This document shows, one piece after another, positions 10,597-21,939 of a stretch of 64,000 nt of DNA. The stretch is from Bufo bufo (taxonomy: Eukaryota > Chordata > Amphibia > Anura > Bufonidae). Location: positions 135,114,820 through 135,178,819 of the forward strand of contig NC_053390.1 of the NCBI RefSeq assembly GCF_905171765.1, read 5' to 3'. Made by a program: the position numbers and the translations under genes. Every line of letters begins with the position of its first letter. Position 1 is the first letter of the stretch. A model generated the notes under the pieces. It ran no database searches. It saw only the letters and a program-made list of their open reading frames with translations, and was not told the origin of the DNA.

Positions 10597-10933
10597 CACC
10601 GTATCAGCATGGCTTCATGAGATACCGGTCATGTCAAACTAATTTAATCAGTTTCTATGAGGAGGTAAGTTCTAGACTTGACAGTGGTGAATCAATGGAT
10701 GTCGTATATCTGGACTTCTCCAAAGTATTTGACACTGTACCACATAAAAGGTTAGTATATAAAATGAGAATGCCCGGACTGGGAGAAAACTTCTGTATGT
10801 GGGTAAGTAACTGGCTCAGTGATAGAAAACAGAGGGTGGTTATTAATGGTACACACTCAGATTGGGTCACTGTCACTAGTGGGGTACCTCAGGGGTCAGT
10901 ATTGGGCTCTGTTCTCTTCAATTTATTTATTAA
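10597..10933 (+). pseudogene. LINE reverse transcriptase, palm relic
   Basis: After the solo LTR the RT resumes with [18 protein letters not shown]. It passes the first catalytic block [16 protein letters not shown] and reaches [18 protein letters not shown]. It is then cut by P1 at the TTAA of 'LFIN' (10930-10933), so the second catalytic block (YADD type) is not present before the break. This is one continuous frame of about 110 residues, better preserved than the rest of the element. Confidence 0.85.
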
Positions 10934-11082
10934 CCCCTTAAGGACCTAGGACGTACCGGTACGCCCTATTTCCCGAGTCCTTAAGGACCCAGGACGTACC
11001 GGTACGTCCTGACTTAAAATCTGTATTCCGGCGCCCCAGGGGTTAATTGGAACGGGATTTCGGCTGAAATCATTCAGCCGGC

Positions 11083-11880
11083 ATCCCGTAACAATGCAGG
11101 GGGGGGTCATTTGACCCCCCCGTATCGGCGATCGCAGCAAACCGCAGGTCAATTCAGACCTGCGGTTTGCTGCGCTTTTTGCAGTTTCTGATCGCCGCGG
11201 TCCCTGACCGCGGGGATCAGAAACTTTAGAGTGGCTAAAATAAATATTTTTCACCCCCCCCTGCACCCCTGCACGATTTTATGCCGGAGGGTGGTGCGGG
11301 GCGGGTGTCGCAGGCGGTGGGGGCGTTGCGGGAGGCGGGCGGTGCGGCAGGCGGGATCGCGATCCCCCGCCCGCCTCCCCATGAACGATCGTTGGCTTCT
11401 AGTGGTTGTACCAGGGTGCCAGCACATTGCTGGCACCCTGGTATAAACGGCTGACATCTGTGAAGATGTCATCCGTTTAACCCTTTCCATACCGTGGTCC
11501 GTACGGACCGCTGTATGGAAAAAGTTAACTGTCATCGGTCAGGGAGCTCCCTCCCTCTCCATCGGGGGGCTGCTGTGCCTTTGCAGCCCCCCGATGGAGA
11601 GGGAGAGAGCCCCCAGAGAGCCCCCCTCAGCCCCGTGCTTACCCTTCCCCGTCTGCGAAGTTCTGAGCAGACGGGGAGGGTTCCCATGGCAACAGGACGC
11701 CTGCTCAGGCGTCCTGCTGTCCATGGTGCTGAACAGATCTGTGCTAAAAGCACAGATCTGTTCAGTGTAAGTAAAATACAGTACAGAACAATATATATTG
11801 TTCTGTACTGTATTATACAGACACCAGACCCACTGGATCTTCAAGAACCAAGTGGGTCTGGGTCACAAAAATGTAAAAAA
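11083..11880. repeat. String of perfect hairpins in P1
   Basis: At least eight stem-loops follow one another with little spacing. Examples: agacctgcggtttgctgc with its inverse near 11130-11170; gggtgccagca-ttgctggcaccc (11412-11441); tccatcggggggctgctg with its inverse (11557-11600); aggacgcctgctcaggcgtcct (11693-11714); gaacagatctgtgc with its inverse (11731-11763); and acagaacaatatatattgttctgt (11782-11805). Stems are 9-20 bp and nearly all perfect. Confidence 0.85.
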
Positions 11881-11956
11881 AAGTGAAAAAAGTTAAGATA
11901 AAAAAAAAAACATTTATCACTGAATAAAAATTAAAAAAATAAAATAAACTACACAT

Positions 11957-12830
11957 ATTAGGTATCGCCGCATCCGTAACGATCTGATCTATAAAACGGT
12001 CATGTTACTTTCCCCGCACGGTGAACGCCATAAAAATAAAAAAATAAAAACTATGAGAAAATTGAAATTTTGCCCACCTTACTTCCCAAAAAAGGTAATA
12101 AAAGTGATCAAAAAAGTCGCATGTACGCCAAAATAGTACCAATCAAACCATCATCTCATCCCGCAAAAAATGAGACCCTACTCAAGATAATCGCCCAAAA
12201 GCTGAAAAAACTATGGCTCTTAGACTATGGAGACACTAAAACATGATTTTTTTTTTTTCAAAAATGAACTCATTCTGTAAAACTTACATAAATAAAAAAA
12301 AAGTATACATATTAGGTATCGCCGCGTCCGTATCGACCGGCTCTATAAAAATATCACATGACCTAACCCCTCAGATGACCACCGTAAAAAAATAAAAATA
12401 AAAACAGTGTAAAAAAAGCCATTTTTTGCCATCTTACGTCACAAAAAGTGTAATAGCAAGCGATCAAAAAGTCATATGCACCCCAAAATAGTGCCAATCA
12501 AACCGTCATCTCATCCCGCAAAAAATGAGACCCTACTCAAGATAATCGCCCAAAAACTGAGAAAACTATGGCTCTTAGAATATGGAGACACTAAAACATT
12601 TTTTTGGTTTTAAAAATGAAGTTATTGTATAAAACTTACATAAATAAAAAAAAATGTATACATATTAGGTATCGCCGCGTCCGCGACAACCTGCTCTATA
12701 AAAATACCACATGATCTAACCTGTCAGATGAATGTTGTAAATAACAAAAAAAAAAACCTGCCAAAAAAGCTATTTCTTGTTACCTTGCTGCACAAAAAGT
12801 GTAATATAGAGCAACCAAAAATCATATGTA
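11957..12830. repeat. 354-bp tandem repeat in P1
   Basis: attaggtatcgccgc starts at 11957, 12311 and 12664, giving periods of 354 and 353 bp. Units share tctcatcccgcaaaaaatga and long A/T tracts. There are about 2.5 copies. Confidence 0.85.
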
Positions 12831-12859
12831 CCCTAAACTAGTACCAACAAAACTGCCAC

Positions 12860-14070
12860 CCTATCCCGTAGTTTCTAAAATGGAGTCACTTTTTTGGAGT
12901 TTTTACTCTAGGGGTGCATCAGGGGGGCTTCAAATGGGACATGGTGTCAAAAAAAACAGTCCAGCAAAACCTGCCTTCCAAAAACCGTATGGAATTCCTT
13001 TCCTTCTGCACCCTGCCGTGTGCCCGTACAGCGGTTTACGGCCACATATGGGGTGTTTCTGTAAACTACAGAATAAGGGCCATAAATATTGAGTTTTGTT
13101 TGGCTGTTAACCCTTGCTTTGTAACTGGAAAAAAAATATTAAAATGGAAAATCTGCCAAAAATGTGAAATTTTGAAATTGTGTCTCTATTTTCCATTAAA
13201 TCTTGTGCAACACCTAAAGGGTTAACAAAGTTTGTAAAATCCGTTTTGAATACCTTGAGGGGTGTAGTTTCTTAGATGGGGTCACTTTTTTGGAGTTTCT
13301 ACTCTAGGGGTGCATCAGGGGGGCTTCAAATGGGACATGGTGTCAAAAAACCAGTCCAGCAAAATCTGGCTTCCAAAAACCAAACCGCGCACCTTTCACT
13401 CTACGCCCTACTGTGTGCCCGTACAGTAGTTTACGGCCACATATGGGGTGTTTCTGTAAACGGCAGAGTCAGGGAAATAAAGATACAATCTTGTTTGGCT
13501 GTTAACCCTTGCTTTGTTAGTGGAAAAAATGGGTTAAAATTGAAAATTAGGCAAAAAAAGGAAATTCTCAAATTTCATCCCCATTTGCCAATAACTCTTG
13601 TGCAACAGCTAAAGGGTTAACGACGTATGTAAAATCAGTTTTGAATACCTTGAGGGGTGTAGTTTCTTATATGGGGTCACTTTTAGGGAGTTTCTCCTCT
13701 AGGGGTGCATCAGGGGGCTTCAAATGGGACATGGTGTCAAAAAACCAGTCCATAAAAATCAGCCTTCCAAAAACCAAACGGCGCACCTTTCACTCTACGC
13801 CCCGCTGTGTGGCCGTACAGTAGTTTACGGTCACATATTGGGTGTTTCTGTAAACGGCAGAGTCAGGGCAATAAAGATACAATCTTGTTTGGCTGTTAAC
13901 CCTTGCTTTGTTAGTGGAAAAAATGGGTTAAAATGAAAAATTTGACAAAAATATGAAATTCTCAAATTTCCTCCCCATTTGCCAATAACTCTTGTGCAAC
14001 ACCTAAAGGGTTAACAATGTATGCAAAATCAGTTTTGAATACCTTGAGGGGTGTAGTTTCTTAGATGGGG
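12860..14070. repeat. 395-bp tandem repeat in P1
   Basis: ggggtgcatcagggg occurs at 12911, 13307 and 13702 (periods 396 and 395 bp), each followed by cttcaaatgggacatggtgt. Three units are clear, and a fourth is partial at about 14040. Confidence 0.85.
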
Positions 14071-14561
14071 TCATTTTTGGGTGGTTTCTATTATGTAAGC
14101 CTCGCAAAGTGACTTCAGACCTGAACTGGTTGCTAAAAATTGAGTTTTTGTAAATTTCTGAAAAATTTCAAGATTTGCTTCTAAGCCTTATAACATCCCC
14201 AAAAAATAAAATATCATTCCCAAAACAATTCAAACATGAAGTAGACATATGGGGAATGTAAAGTCATCACAATTTTTTGGGGTATTACTATGTATTACAG
14301 AAGTAGAGAAACTGAAACTTTGAAATTTGCTAATTTTTTTCAAATTTTTGGTAAATTAGGTATTTATTTGTGCAAAAAAAATAATTTTTTTGACTTCATT
14401 TTACCAGTGTCATGAAGTACAATATGTGACGAAAAAACAATCTCAGAATGGCCTGTATAAGTCAAAGCGTTTTAAAGTTATGAGCACTTAAAGTGACACT
14501 GGTCAGATTTGCAAAAAATGGCCTGGTCCTTAAGGTGAAAATGAGCCCGGTCCTTAAGGGG

Positions 14562-15600
14562 TTAATGATCTTGTAGAAGGCTTGCATAGTAAAATATCAT
14601 TTTTTTCAGGTGACACTAAACTGTGTAAAGTAATTAATACAGAAGAGGACAGTATACGGCTACAGATAGATCTGGATAGATTGGAGGCTTGGGCATAGAA
14701 GTGGCAGATGAGGTTTAACATTGATAAATATAAGGCTATGTACATGGGAAGTAATAATGAAAGTTACCCGTATATACTAAATGGTAAAACACTGGATAAC
14801 AGTGACATGGAAAAGGACTTAGGAATTTTAGCGGACAGCAAACTAAACTGTAGAAACCGGTGTTGCATCAAAAGGGGCATAGTCCTGCCACTTTACAATT
14901 AGTCAGACCACACACTGTGTGTGTACAGTTATGGTCTCCTGTGAACAATGCAGACATAGCAGAGCTGGAGAAAGTTGAGAGGAGGGCAACTAAAGTTAAA
15001 TCAACATTGAAAGTGCTTCTGGTATATGCAACTTAAGTAATAACTAGAATGGGTGGACTACAGTACCCAGAAATATTAGGGCTATCCAGTTTAGAAAAAA
15101 GATGACTGAGGGGAGATCTAATACCTATGTTTAAATATATCAGGGGTCAGTACGGAGATCTCTCCAATCATCTATTTATTCCCAGGACTGTGACGAGGGG
15201 ACACCCTCTGCGTCTGGAGGAAAGAAAGTTTGTACACAAACATAGAAGAGGATTCTTTACTGTAAGGGTCCATTCACACGTCCGCAAAATTGGTCCGCAT
15301 CTGTTCCTCAATTTTTCAGAACAGGTGCGGACCCATTCATTTTCAATGGGGCCAGAATGTGCTGTCCGCATTTGTGGATCCGCACTTCCGTATCCGCACT
15401 TCCGTTCAGCAAAAAAATAGCAATTGCGGACAAGAAAAGGCATTTTCTATGAGAGTGCCGGCGATGTGTGGTCCGCAAAATGCAAAACTCACATTGCCAG
15501 TGTGAATGTGTGAATGGACCCTAAGAGCAGTGAGACTATGGAACTCACTATCGGAAGGAGTTCAAGAGGGGTCTGGATGTATTTCTGAAATGTTATAATA
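14562..15600 (+). pseudogene. LINE reverse transcriptase, thumb and C-terminal relic
   Basis: Coding similarity resumes after P1 with LDRLEA at about 14670 and MRFNIDKYKAMYMGSNNES (14708-14902). An in-frame deletion or frameshift lies near RNRCCIKRG. About 15127-15265 encodes MFKYIRGQYGDLSNHLF and EERKFVHKHRRGFFTVR, where the MITE at 15266 cuts it. It resumes after 15521 as AVRLWNSLSEG-like sequence. A stop follows 'EAWA' near 14697. A short extra segment (about 14996-15037, bounded by gcaact-aagt repeats) breaks the frame as well. Confidence 0.75.
15266..15521. mobile_element. Harbinger-like MITE (256 bp)
   Basis: Perfect terminal inverted repeats gggtccattcacac and gtgtgaatggaccc are flanked by TAA (15263-15265 and 15522-15524). 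The 3-bp TWA target and GGG-type ends are typical of PIF/Harbinger MITEs. The insertion splits the LINE C-terminal frame, which reads through cleanly when it is removed. It has no coding capacity. Confidence 0.8.
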
Positions 15601-15822
15601 ATATTGCAGGTTATAGTTATTATATTTCTGGAGAGGTTGTTGATCCATGGAGTTATTTTAAATGGCTGATTGGCGCTGGGAAGAATTTTTTTTCCCCTAA
15701 AATAAGGAAAATGGTCTTCTACCTCAAAGGTTTTTGCCTCCCTCTTGATCAACTTACAGGAAAACAGGCTGAACTGGATGGACAGATGTCTTTTTTCAGC
15801 CTTACAAACGGTGTTACTATGT

Positions 15823-16695
15823 TAAGATAACCCTTTTAAACCGCGAGCAAGATATATAGTATATAATGAGACCACAACAATTTTAGATTAGGTATCTGTA
15901 TGGGTTAAATGGTAAAATATGTTTTTTTATTAGATTTAAAGCAAAATATTATTTTGTGACTTTTACTATAGTACATAGAAATTTTCTTAATGGCTTATAA
16001 AGCATGACATGTGATGACAAGAAATAAAGAATATTAGTGTACATGGGTGATGGTGATGGTTATCTGGTTTTCTAGATGTTAATGTTTCAGTATAAGCAAC
16101 CTTTTATTTCATTTAAATATACAGTAGGATGCTGTGCTTAATAACACTTTTTTATAGATATAATTGTAGGGTATTAAAGGGGTATTACTAGGATTGTATA
16201 CAGCCACCCAATCTTTCTAGTATTCATGTATAACTCCAAGCATCAAAAATTCTTGTATTTTCAGCTGAAAGAATTCCTAACATCTTTGATTATATAGAAT
16301 AGTACATATAGAATATCACGCTTTAACAGACTGCATCTCAAAAGGTACGCTAATTATAATTAAGATCTATTTTTCAGAAAAGTTAATTACTGCATATCTA
16401 ATGCAATTGAGCCCAGAGATCTTTAACTGAAACTTAATGAATTAAACAATAGTTTATATTGAAGATGCATATATTAACTCCTGCTTACTGAGCCATGACA
16501 CTTGCCCAATGTTATGCTTAGAAAAGTCTCATTTTAAATATTCTGAGAACACATATCTTTAAATAGATATATTGCTAAAATCTATTTAGTATACAATAAA
16601 CTCCTGAAGTTGGTTGAACATTACTAGAATCTGGTCATGAGTTAAATAGATTTTTTATTTGCCATCACAGAAAATTAGATTATATTCCTAGGATA
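15823..16695. other. No gene seen (AT-rich)
   Basis: Between the LINE 3' end and the Tc1 relic. No frames, terminal repeats or tandem arrays are recognisable. Confidence 0.5.
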
Positions 16696-16757
16696 TACAG
16701 TAGCATGCAAAATTTTTGGCACACCTCGTCAAAATTAATGTTACTGTGAGGAGTTAA

Positions 16758-17287
16758 TGTCATGCTCATGTGTGGGAGGAAAACACCACACTGAGCATAG
16801 GAGGGAAAGGGGATACCGGAATAAGGCCTGGAAACTAGGGAAGGAAGATTGACACCTCCTAGAGATAACCTAACTCCAGTCCTGACAGACTACCAGTATA
16901 CACAGGTCCCTATAGGACCCTGGAACTAATGTCAGGACTGATTCTACCTGTTCCTCCAAAGGGAAGGACGAACAGGAGTCTCCCTCAGGCCTAATGACAA
17001 ACAACAGGAAAGGCAACACACATATATATATATATATATTACAAAAGGAAAAGGAAACACTTATCTTCAATGCTTTGGTAGCACCAAAAACTCAGCCGAG
17101 AAACAACCACAAGCTAACCACAAGTCTAACAGAAGCTATAAACCGCATAGCATAGTGGGAGAAGCAACACTGAATAGAGAAGGCTAAATGAGCATAATAG
17201 CCACACCTGGAGAAAGAAGGTGTGGCAAGCACCAGAAACAACTCAGACGTCATTTGATCCAAAAGGAAAACATGTACGTCCGTGACA
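16758..17287. mobile_element. Solo LTR (530 bp) inside the Tc1 relic
   Basis: The insert starts tgtcatgctcatgtg and ends acgtccgtgaca, so its ends are an inverted tgtca...tgaca. It is flanked by gttaa at 16753-16757 and 17288-17292, a 5-bp TSD. An internal (TA) run is present. No internal region or second LTR is found. Size, TG...CA ends and the 5-bp TSD support a solo LTR. Orientation is uncertain. Confidence 0.75.
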
Positions 17288-17454
17288 GTTAAGCAAGTTA
17301 AAGATTAAATTATTTTCAAAAGACATACAGTTAAAGATGACACATTACATTTCTATTTATAGCAAAAACATTTCTTTATGTTCATCTTTTACATTTTCAA
17401 GATAACAAAAAAAGGGAAAAGGACCCGAAGCAAAACTTTGGCCACCCTGCATGG

Positions 17455-18390
17455 TTAGTACCTAGTAGCACCCCCTTTGGCAAGTATCACTGCTTGTAAA
17501 TTATTCCTATAGTCGGCAAAGAGTCTTTTAATTCTTGTTTGAGTGATTTTTATCCATTCTTCTTGCAGAAGTCTTTCAGTTCTGTGAGATTCCTGGGCCG
17601 TCTTGCATGCACTGTTCTTTTGAGGTCTATCCACAGATTTTAAATGATGTTTAGATTTGGGGACTGTAAAGGCAATGGTAAAACCTTTAGCTTGTGCCTT
17701 TTTAAGGTAGTCTATTTGGGATTTTGAGGTGTGTTTAGGATCATTATCCATTTATAGAACCCATCCTCTTTTAACTTCAGCTTTTCTAAAGTTAGTGTTA
17801 TGTTTGCATTCAGAATTAGCTGGAATTCCATTGAATCCATTCTTCTTTCTCCTCGGGAAATGTTTCCCATGCCATTGGCTGCAACACAACTGCAAAGCAT
17901 TATTGATCCATCCCATCTGTAATAGTTGGAGATGTTCTTTTCATGAAATTATGTGCACTTTTTTCTCCAAACATATCTTTGCTCATTGTGGCCAAAGAGT
18001 TCTATTTTAATCTCATTGGTCCCCAGGACTTGTTTCCAAAATGCACCAAGGCTTGTTAAGATGTTCTTTTCCAAAATTCTGATGCTGAATTTTGTGATGA
18101 GGATTAAGGGGAATTTTTCTTCTGATGACTCTTCCATGAAAACCTTATTTGTGCAGGTGTCGCTGAACAGTAGAACAATGTACCACAACTCCAGAGTCTG
18201 TTAAATCTTCCTGTAGGTCTTCTGCATTTAAGAGGGGGTTCTAATTTGCCATTCTAGATATCTTACAAACTTAGAAAATGGCAACCTGAAAACATTTCTT
18301 ATAGCATTCTCCTTCTAGTTGGCACTCATCCATTTTTATTTTCAGTGTTAGCTACTTAGAAGAACCTATGGCTGCTGTTTTTTGGGACAA
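17455..18390 (-). pseudogene. Tc1 transposase relic
   Basis: Pieces on the minus strand give NEIKIELFGHNEQRYVWRKK (around the first catalytic aspartate block, with the usual SDE changed to TNE), DNDPKHTS (second aspartate) and CKEEW-like sequence near the C-terminus. At the position of the third catalytic residue, in the block NPIENLW, the minus strand reads NII-stop-NLW, so the glutamate codon has become TAA. Several frameshifts separate the pieces, and the N-terminal helix-turn-helix is barely readable. The protein would have cut and pasted the element at TA sites. This copy cannot. Confidence 0.8.
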
Positions 18391-18625
18391 GGCTAGAGGA
18401 GTTTGGGTATTTATAAACCATAATTTTGCAAGGCACTCCTTTCCTTTTTTCACTCTAAAATTGTACAAAACCAAAATAATACACTGATATTGCTTAAAAT
18501 GTAGAAAAATTTGTTTCATATTTAACTTTATGCCATTTCGAGATTATTTAATCTTCAACTTGCTTAAGTGTTCAAAGTAACAGTAATTTTGACAAGGGGT
18601 GCCCAAACATTTGCATGCCACTGTA

Positions 18626-19486
18626 CAACTACGTTCAGAATTGTGTGGGTCCATTTACTGTGACTAATCCTGAGAATATAGAGGCCAGTCCTTTAAATGG
18701 AGCAGCATTGCTGTTTTTTGCTGGGAGCAGGATTATGAATTCAGTAAGCCAAACTTCCCACTCCAGATCATCTATTTTTCCAATTATATTGTCAATTCCA
18801 ATGCCTTCACAGTGGTTCATGTACAATAATTAGTAATAATAATTTACTGTAGTAATTTTGTGGCATCAGGCTTTTTATACCCTTTATGTAAATAATCAAA
18901 CAATTTCTGAACAAAACACTTTTCTAAAAGGAAATATGTAACAAGCAATGTATTGAGTACATTTTGCTGTTTGCTTAATTTTAATTAAAACCAAATTTGT
19001 GGTTAGTACATTTACACTAAAAGACTCCACGCAAGACTGACCTTGACACCATGGCTCTGACTTCAGCTCTACAGCCCTAGGCCTTGGAGATTGGTAAAAA
19101 AAAAAAAAAAAAACTGCTTACACATCCCATCTCTGATGGGAAAAACCCTTTATGTTGAAGGCACTAATAATATGATCCTCTTTAATGGGAAAAAAAATCT
19201 GACAAAATCGTCAAAGTGTTCAGCACTCATAGAATATTAAAAAGTGTTTACCGTATTTCACCTCATCATATACAGAAAAATGTTAAAAACAAAGTCACTT
19301 ATGCTTTTCTGGTGAAAAGGCACCCTTAATCATAGCATAATATATTTTAAAAAATGACATGTTTAAATACATGAACATATATAGAGTTGGCTGGGAAACT
19401 GACCTAATGGAAAAACCTTGGAGTCAGCCCTGCGTTCGAGTACCATATTTACATAAAGGTGAGCTGATCCTCTGTTTGGTTTCATG
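18626..19486. other. No gene seen
   Basis: AT-rich DNA with an 18-A run near 19098. A stretch at 19384-19446 faintly resembles a tRNA-derived promoter but is not convincing. Confidence 0.45.
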
Positions 19487-19959
19487 TTAACCACTTAAGG
19501 ACCACAGGTTTATACCCCCCTAAAGACCAGGCCCTTTTTTACAAATCGGCACTACACTACTTTCACCGTTTATTGCTCGGTCATGCAACTTACCACCCAA
19601 ATAAATTTTACCTCCTTTTCTTCTCACTAATAGAGCTTTCATTTGGTGGTATTTCATTGCTGCTGACAGTTTTACTTTTTTTGTTATTAATCGAAATTTA
19701 ACGATTTTTTTGCAAACAAATGACATTTTTCACTTTCAGTTGTAAAATTTTGCAAAAAAAACGAGATCCATATATAAATTTTGCTCTAAATTTATTGTTC
19801 TACATGTCTTTGATAAAAAAAAAATGTTTGGGTAAAAAAAAAAAATGGTTTGGGTAAAAGTTAGAGCGTTTACAAACTATGGTACAAAAATGTGAATTTC
19901 CGCTTTTTGAAGCAGCTCTGACTTTCTGAGCACCTGTCATGTTTCCTGAGGTTCTACAA

Positions 19960-21900
19960 TGCCCAGACAGTACAAACACCCCACAAATCACCCCATTTCG
20001 GAAAGTAGACACCCTAAGGTATTCTCTGATGGGCATAGTGAGTTCATAGAACTTTTTATTTTTTGTCACAAGTTAGCGGAAAATGATGATTTTTTTTTTT
20101 TTTTCTTACAAAGTCTCATATTCCACTAACTTCTGACAAAAAATAAAAGCTTCCATGAACTCACTATGCCCATCAGCGAATACCTTGGGATGTCTTCTTT
20201 CCAAAATGGGGTCACTTGTGGGGTAGTTATACTGCCCTGGCATTCTAGGGGCCCAAATGTGTGGTAAGGAGTTTGAAATCAAATTCTGTAAAAAATGGCC
20301 AGTGAAATCCGAAAGGTGCTCTTTGGAATATGGGCCCCTTTGCCCACCTAGGCTGCAAAAAAGTGTCACACATGTGGTATCTCCGTATTCAGGAGAAGTT
20401 GGGGAATGTGTTTTGGGGTGTCATTTTACATATACCCATGCTGGGTGAGAGAAATATCTTGGCAAAAGACAACTTTGTATAAAAAAATGGTAAAAGTTGT
20501 CTTTTGCCAAGATATTTCTCTCACCCAGCATGGGTATATGTAAAATGACACCCCAAAACACATTCCCCAACTTCTCCTGAATACGGAGATACCACATGAG
20601 TGACACTTTTTTTGCAGCCTAGGTGGGCAAAGGGGCCCATATTCCAAAGAGCACCTTTCGGATTTCACTGGTCATTTTTTATAGAATTTGATTTCAAACT
20701 CCTTACCACACATTTGGGCCCCTAGAATGCCAGGGCAGTATAACTACCACACAAGTGACCCCATTTTGGAAAGAAGACACCCCAAGGTATTCGCTGATGG
20801 GCATAGTGAGTTTGTGGAAGTTTTTATTTTTTGTCACAAGTTAGTGGAATATGAGACTTTGTAAGAAAAAAAAAAAAGAAAAAAATCATCATTTTCCACT
20901 AACTTGTGACAAAAAATAAAAAATTCTAGGAACTCGCCATGCCCCTCACGGAATACCTTGGGGTGTCTTCTTTCCAAAATGGGGTCACTTGTGGGGTAGT
21001 TATACTGCCCTGGCATTTTCCAGGGGCCCTAATGTGTGGTAAGTAGGTAAATTACCTGTGAAATCCTAAAGGTGCTCTTTGGAATATGGGCCCCTTTGCC
21101 CACCTAGGCTGCAAAAAAGTGTCACACATGTGGTATCGCCGTATTCAGGAGAAGTTGGGGAATGTGTTTTGGGGGGTCATTTTACATATACCCATGCTGG
21201 GTGAGATAAATATCTTGGCAAAAGACAACTTTTCCCATTTTTTTATACAAAGTTGGCATTTGAGCAAGATATTTCTCTCACCCAGCATGGGTATATGTAA
21301 AATGACACCCCAAAACACATTCCCCAACTTCTTCTGAGTACGGCGATACCAGATGTGTGACACTTTTTTTGCAGCCTAGATGCGCAAAGGTGCCCAAATT
21401 CCTTTTAGGAGGGCATTTTTAGACATTTGGATACCAGACTTCTTCTCACGCTTTGGGGCCCCTAGAATGCCAGGGCAGTATAAATACCCCACATGTGACC
21501 CCATTTTGGAAAGAAGACACCCCAAGGTATTCAATGAGGGGCATGGCGAGTTCATATAAATTTATTTTTTTGGCACAAGTTAGCGGAAATTGATATTTTT
21601 TATTTTTTTCTCACAAAGTCTCCCTTTCCGCTAACTTGGGACAAAAATTTAAATCTTTCATGGACTCAATATGCCCCTCACGGAATACCTGGGGGTGTCT
21701 TCTTTCCGAAATGGGGTCACATGTGGGGTATTTATACTGCCCTGGCATTCTAGGGGCCCTAAAGCGTGAGAAGAAGTCTGGAATATAAATGTCTAAAAAA
21801 TTTTACGCATTTGGATTCCGTGAGGGGTATGGTGAGTTCATGTGAGATTTAATTTTTTGACACAAGTTAGTGGAATATGAGACTTTGTAAGAAAATAATA
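19960..21900. repeat. Mirrored (alternating inverted) ~400-bp segments in P2
   Basis: The segment at about 20040-20485 is followed directly by its reverse complement (about 20487-20890), giving arms over 400 bp with few mismatches. The order flips again near 20880, 21240 and 21600. Landmarks are caaaatggggtcacttgtgg with its inverse and ttacatatacccatgctggg with its inverse. Frames on both strands across this region are mirror copies of each other and are not genes. Confidence 0.85.
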
Positions 21901-21939
21901 ATAATTTCCGCTAACTTGGGCCAAATCAACTTAGGGTGA

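Larger units (their letters stand above)
10934..14561. mobile_element. TTAA-flanked non-autonomous element P1 (3.6 kb)
   Basis: Termini ccccttaaggacc and ggtccttaagggg form a perfect inverted repeat and are flanked by TTAA (10930-10933 and 14562-14565). Removing the element joins the LINE frame cleanly. TTAA targets with CCC-type ends fit piggyBac-like elements. Kolobok also uses TTAA. No transposase is present. Inside, in order: a string of perfect hairpins (11083-11880), a 354-bp tandem repeat (11957-12830), a 395-bp tandem repeat (12860-14070) and an AT-rich right end related to the fragment at 59120-59781. Frames within the 395-bp repeats (for example 12826-13092, 13276-13620) are repeat shadows. 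Confidence 0.75.
9570..15822 (+). mobile_element. CR1/L2/Rex1-group LINE copy interrupted by three insertions
   Basis: The LINE can be read in four pieces: 9570-10015, 10597-10933, 14562-15265 and 15522-15822. The breaks hold a solo LTR (TSD cacc), TTAA element P1 and a TAA-flanked MITE. Removing each insert restores the order seen in the minus-strand copy at 7190-8660. The 3' tail around 15640-15822 (acaggctgaactggatggac, then ttactatgtt) is the characteristic end of this family. A 15-G run occurs at 9753-9767 in the linker between endonuclease and RT. The endonuclease half is missing. Confidence 0.8.
16698..18623 (-). mobile_element. Tc1/mariner element, decayed
   Basis: Ends cagtagcatgcaaaatttttg and the inverse of aaacatttgcatgccactg are inverted repeats of about 90 bp, flanked by TA (16696-16697 and 18624-18625). 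Full span is 1926 bp, of which 530 bp is a nested solo LTR, leaving about 1.4 kb, close to the Tc1 norm. A minus-strand transposase relic lies between the repeats. Confidence 0.85.

Noticed and set aside
11231..11886. Overlapping frames on both strands (70-130 codons)
   Set aside because: They run through the hairpin string of P1. Mirror-image translations show they are caused by inverted repeats.
19384..19446. tRNA-like sequence with gcgttcgagtacc resembling a B box
   Set aside because: The A box and a cloverleaf cannot be made convincingly. It could be a tRNA-derived SINE relic, but the support is too weak to annotate.
20106..21363. Near-identical short frames on opposite strands
   Set aside because: They are the two arms of the P2 mirrored repeats, not paralogous genes.
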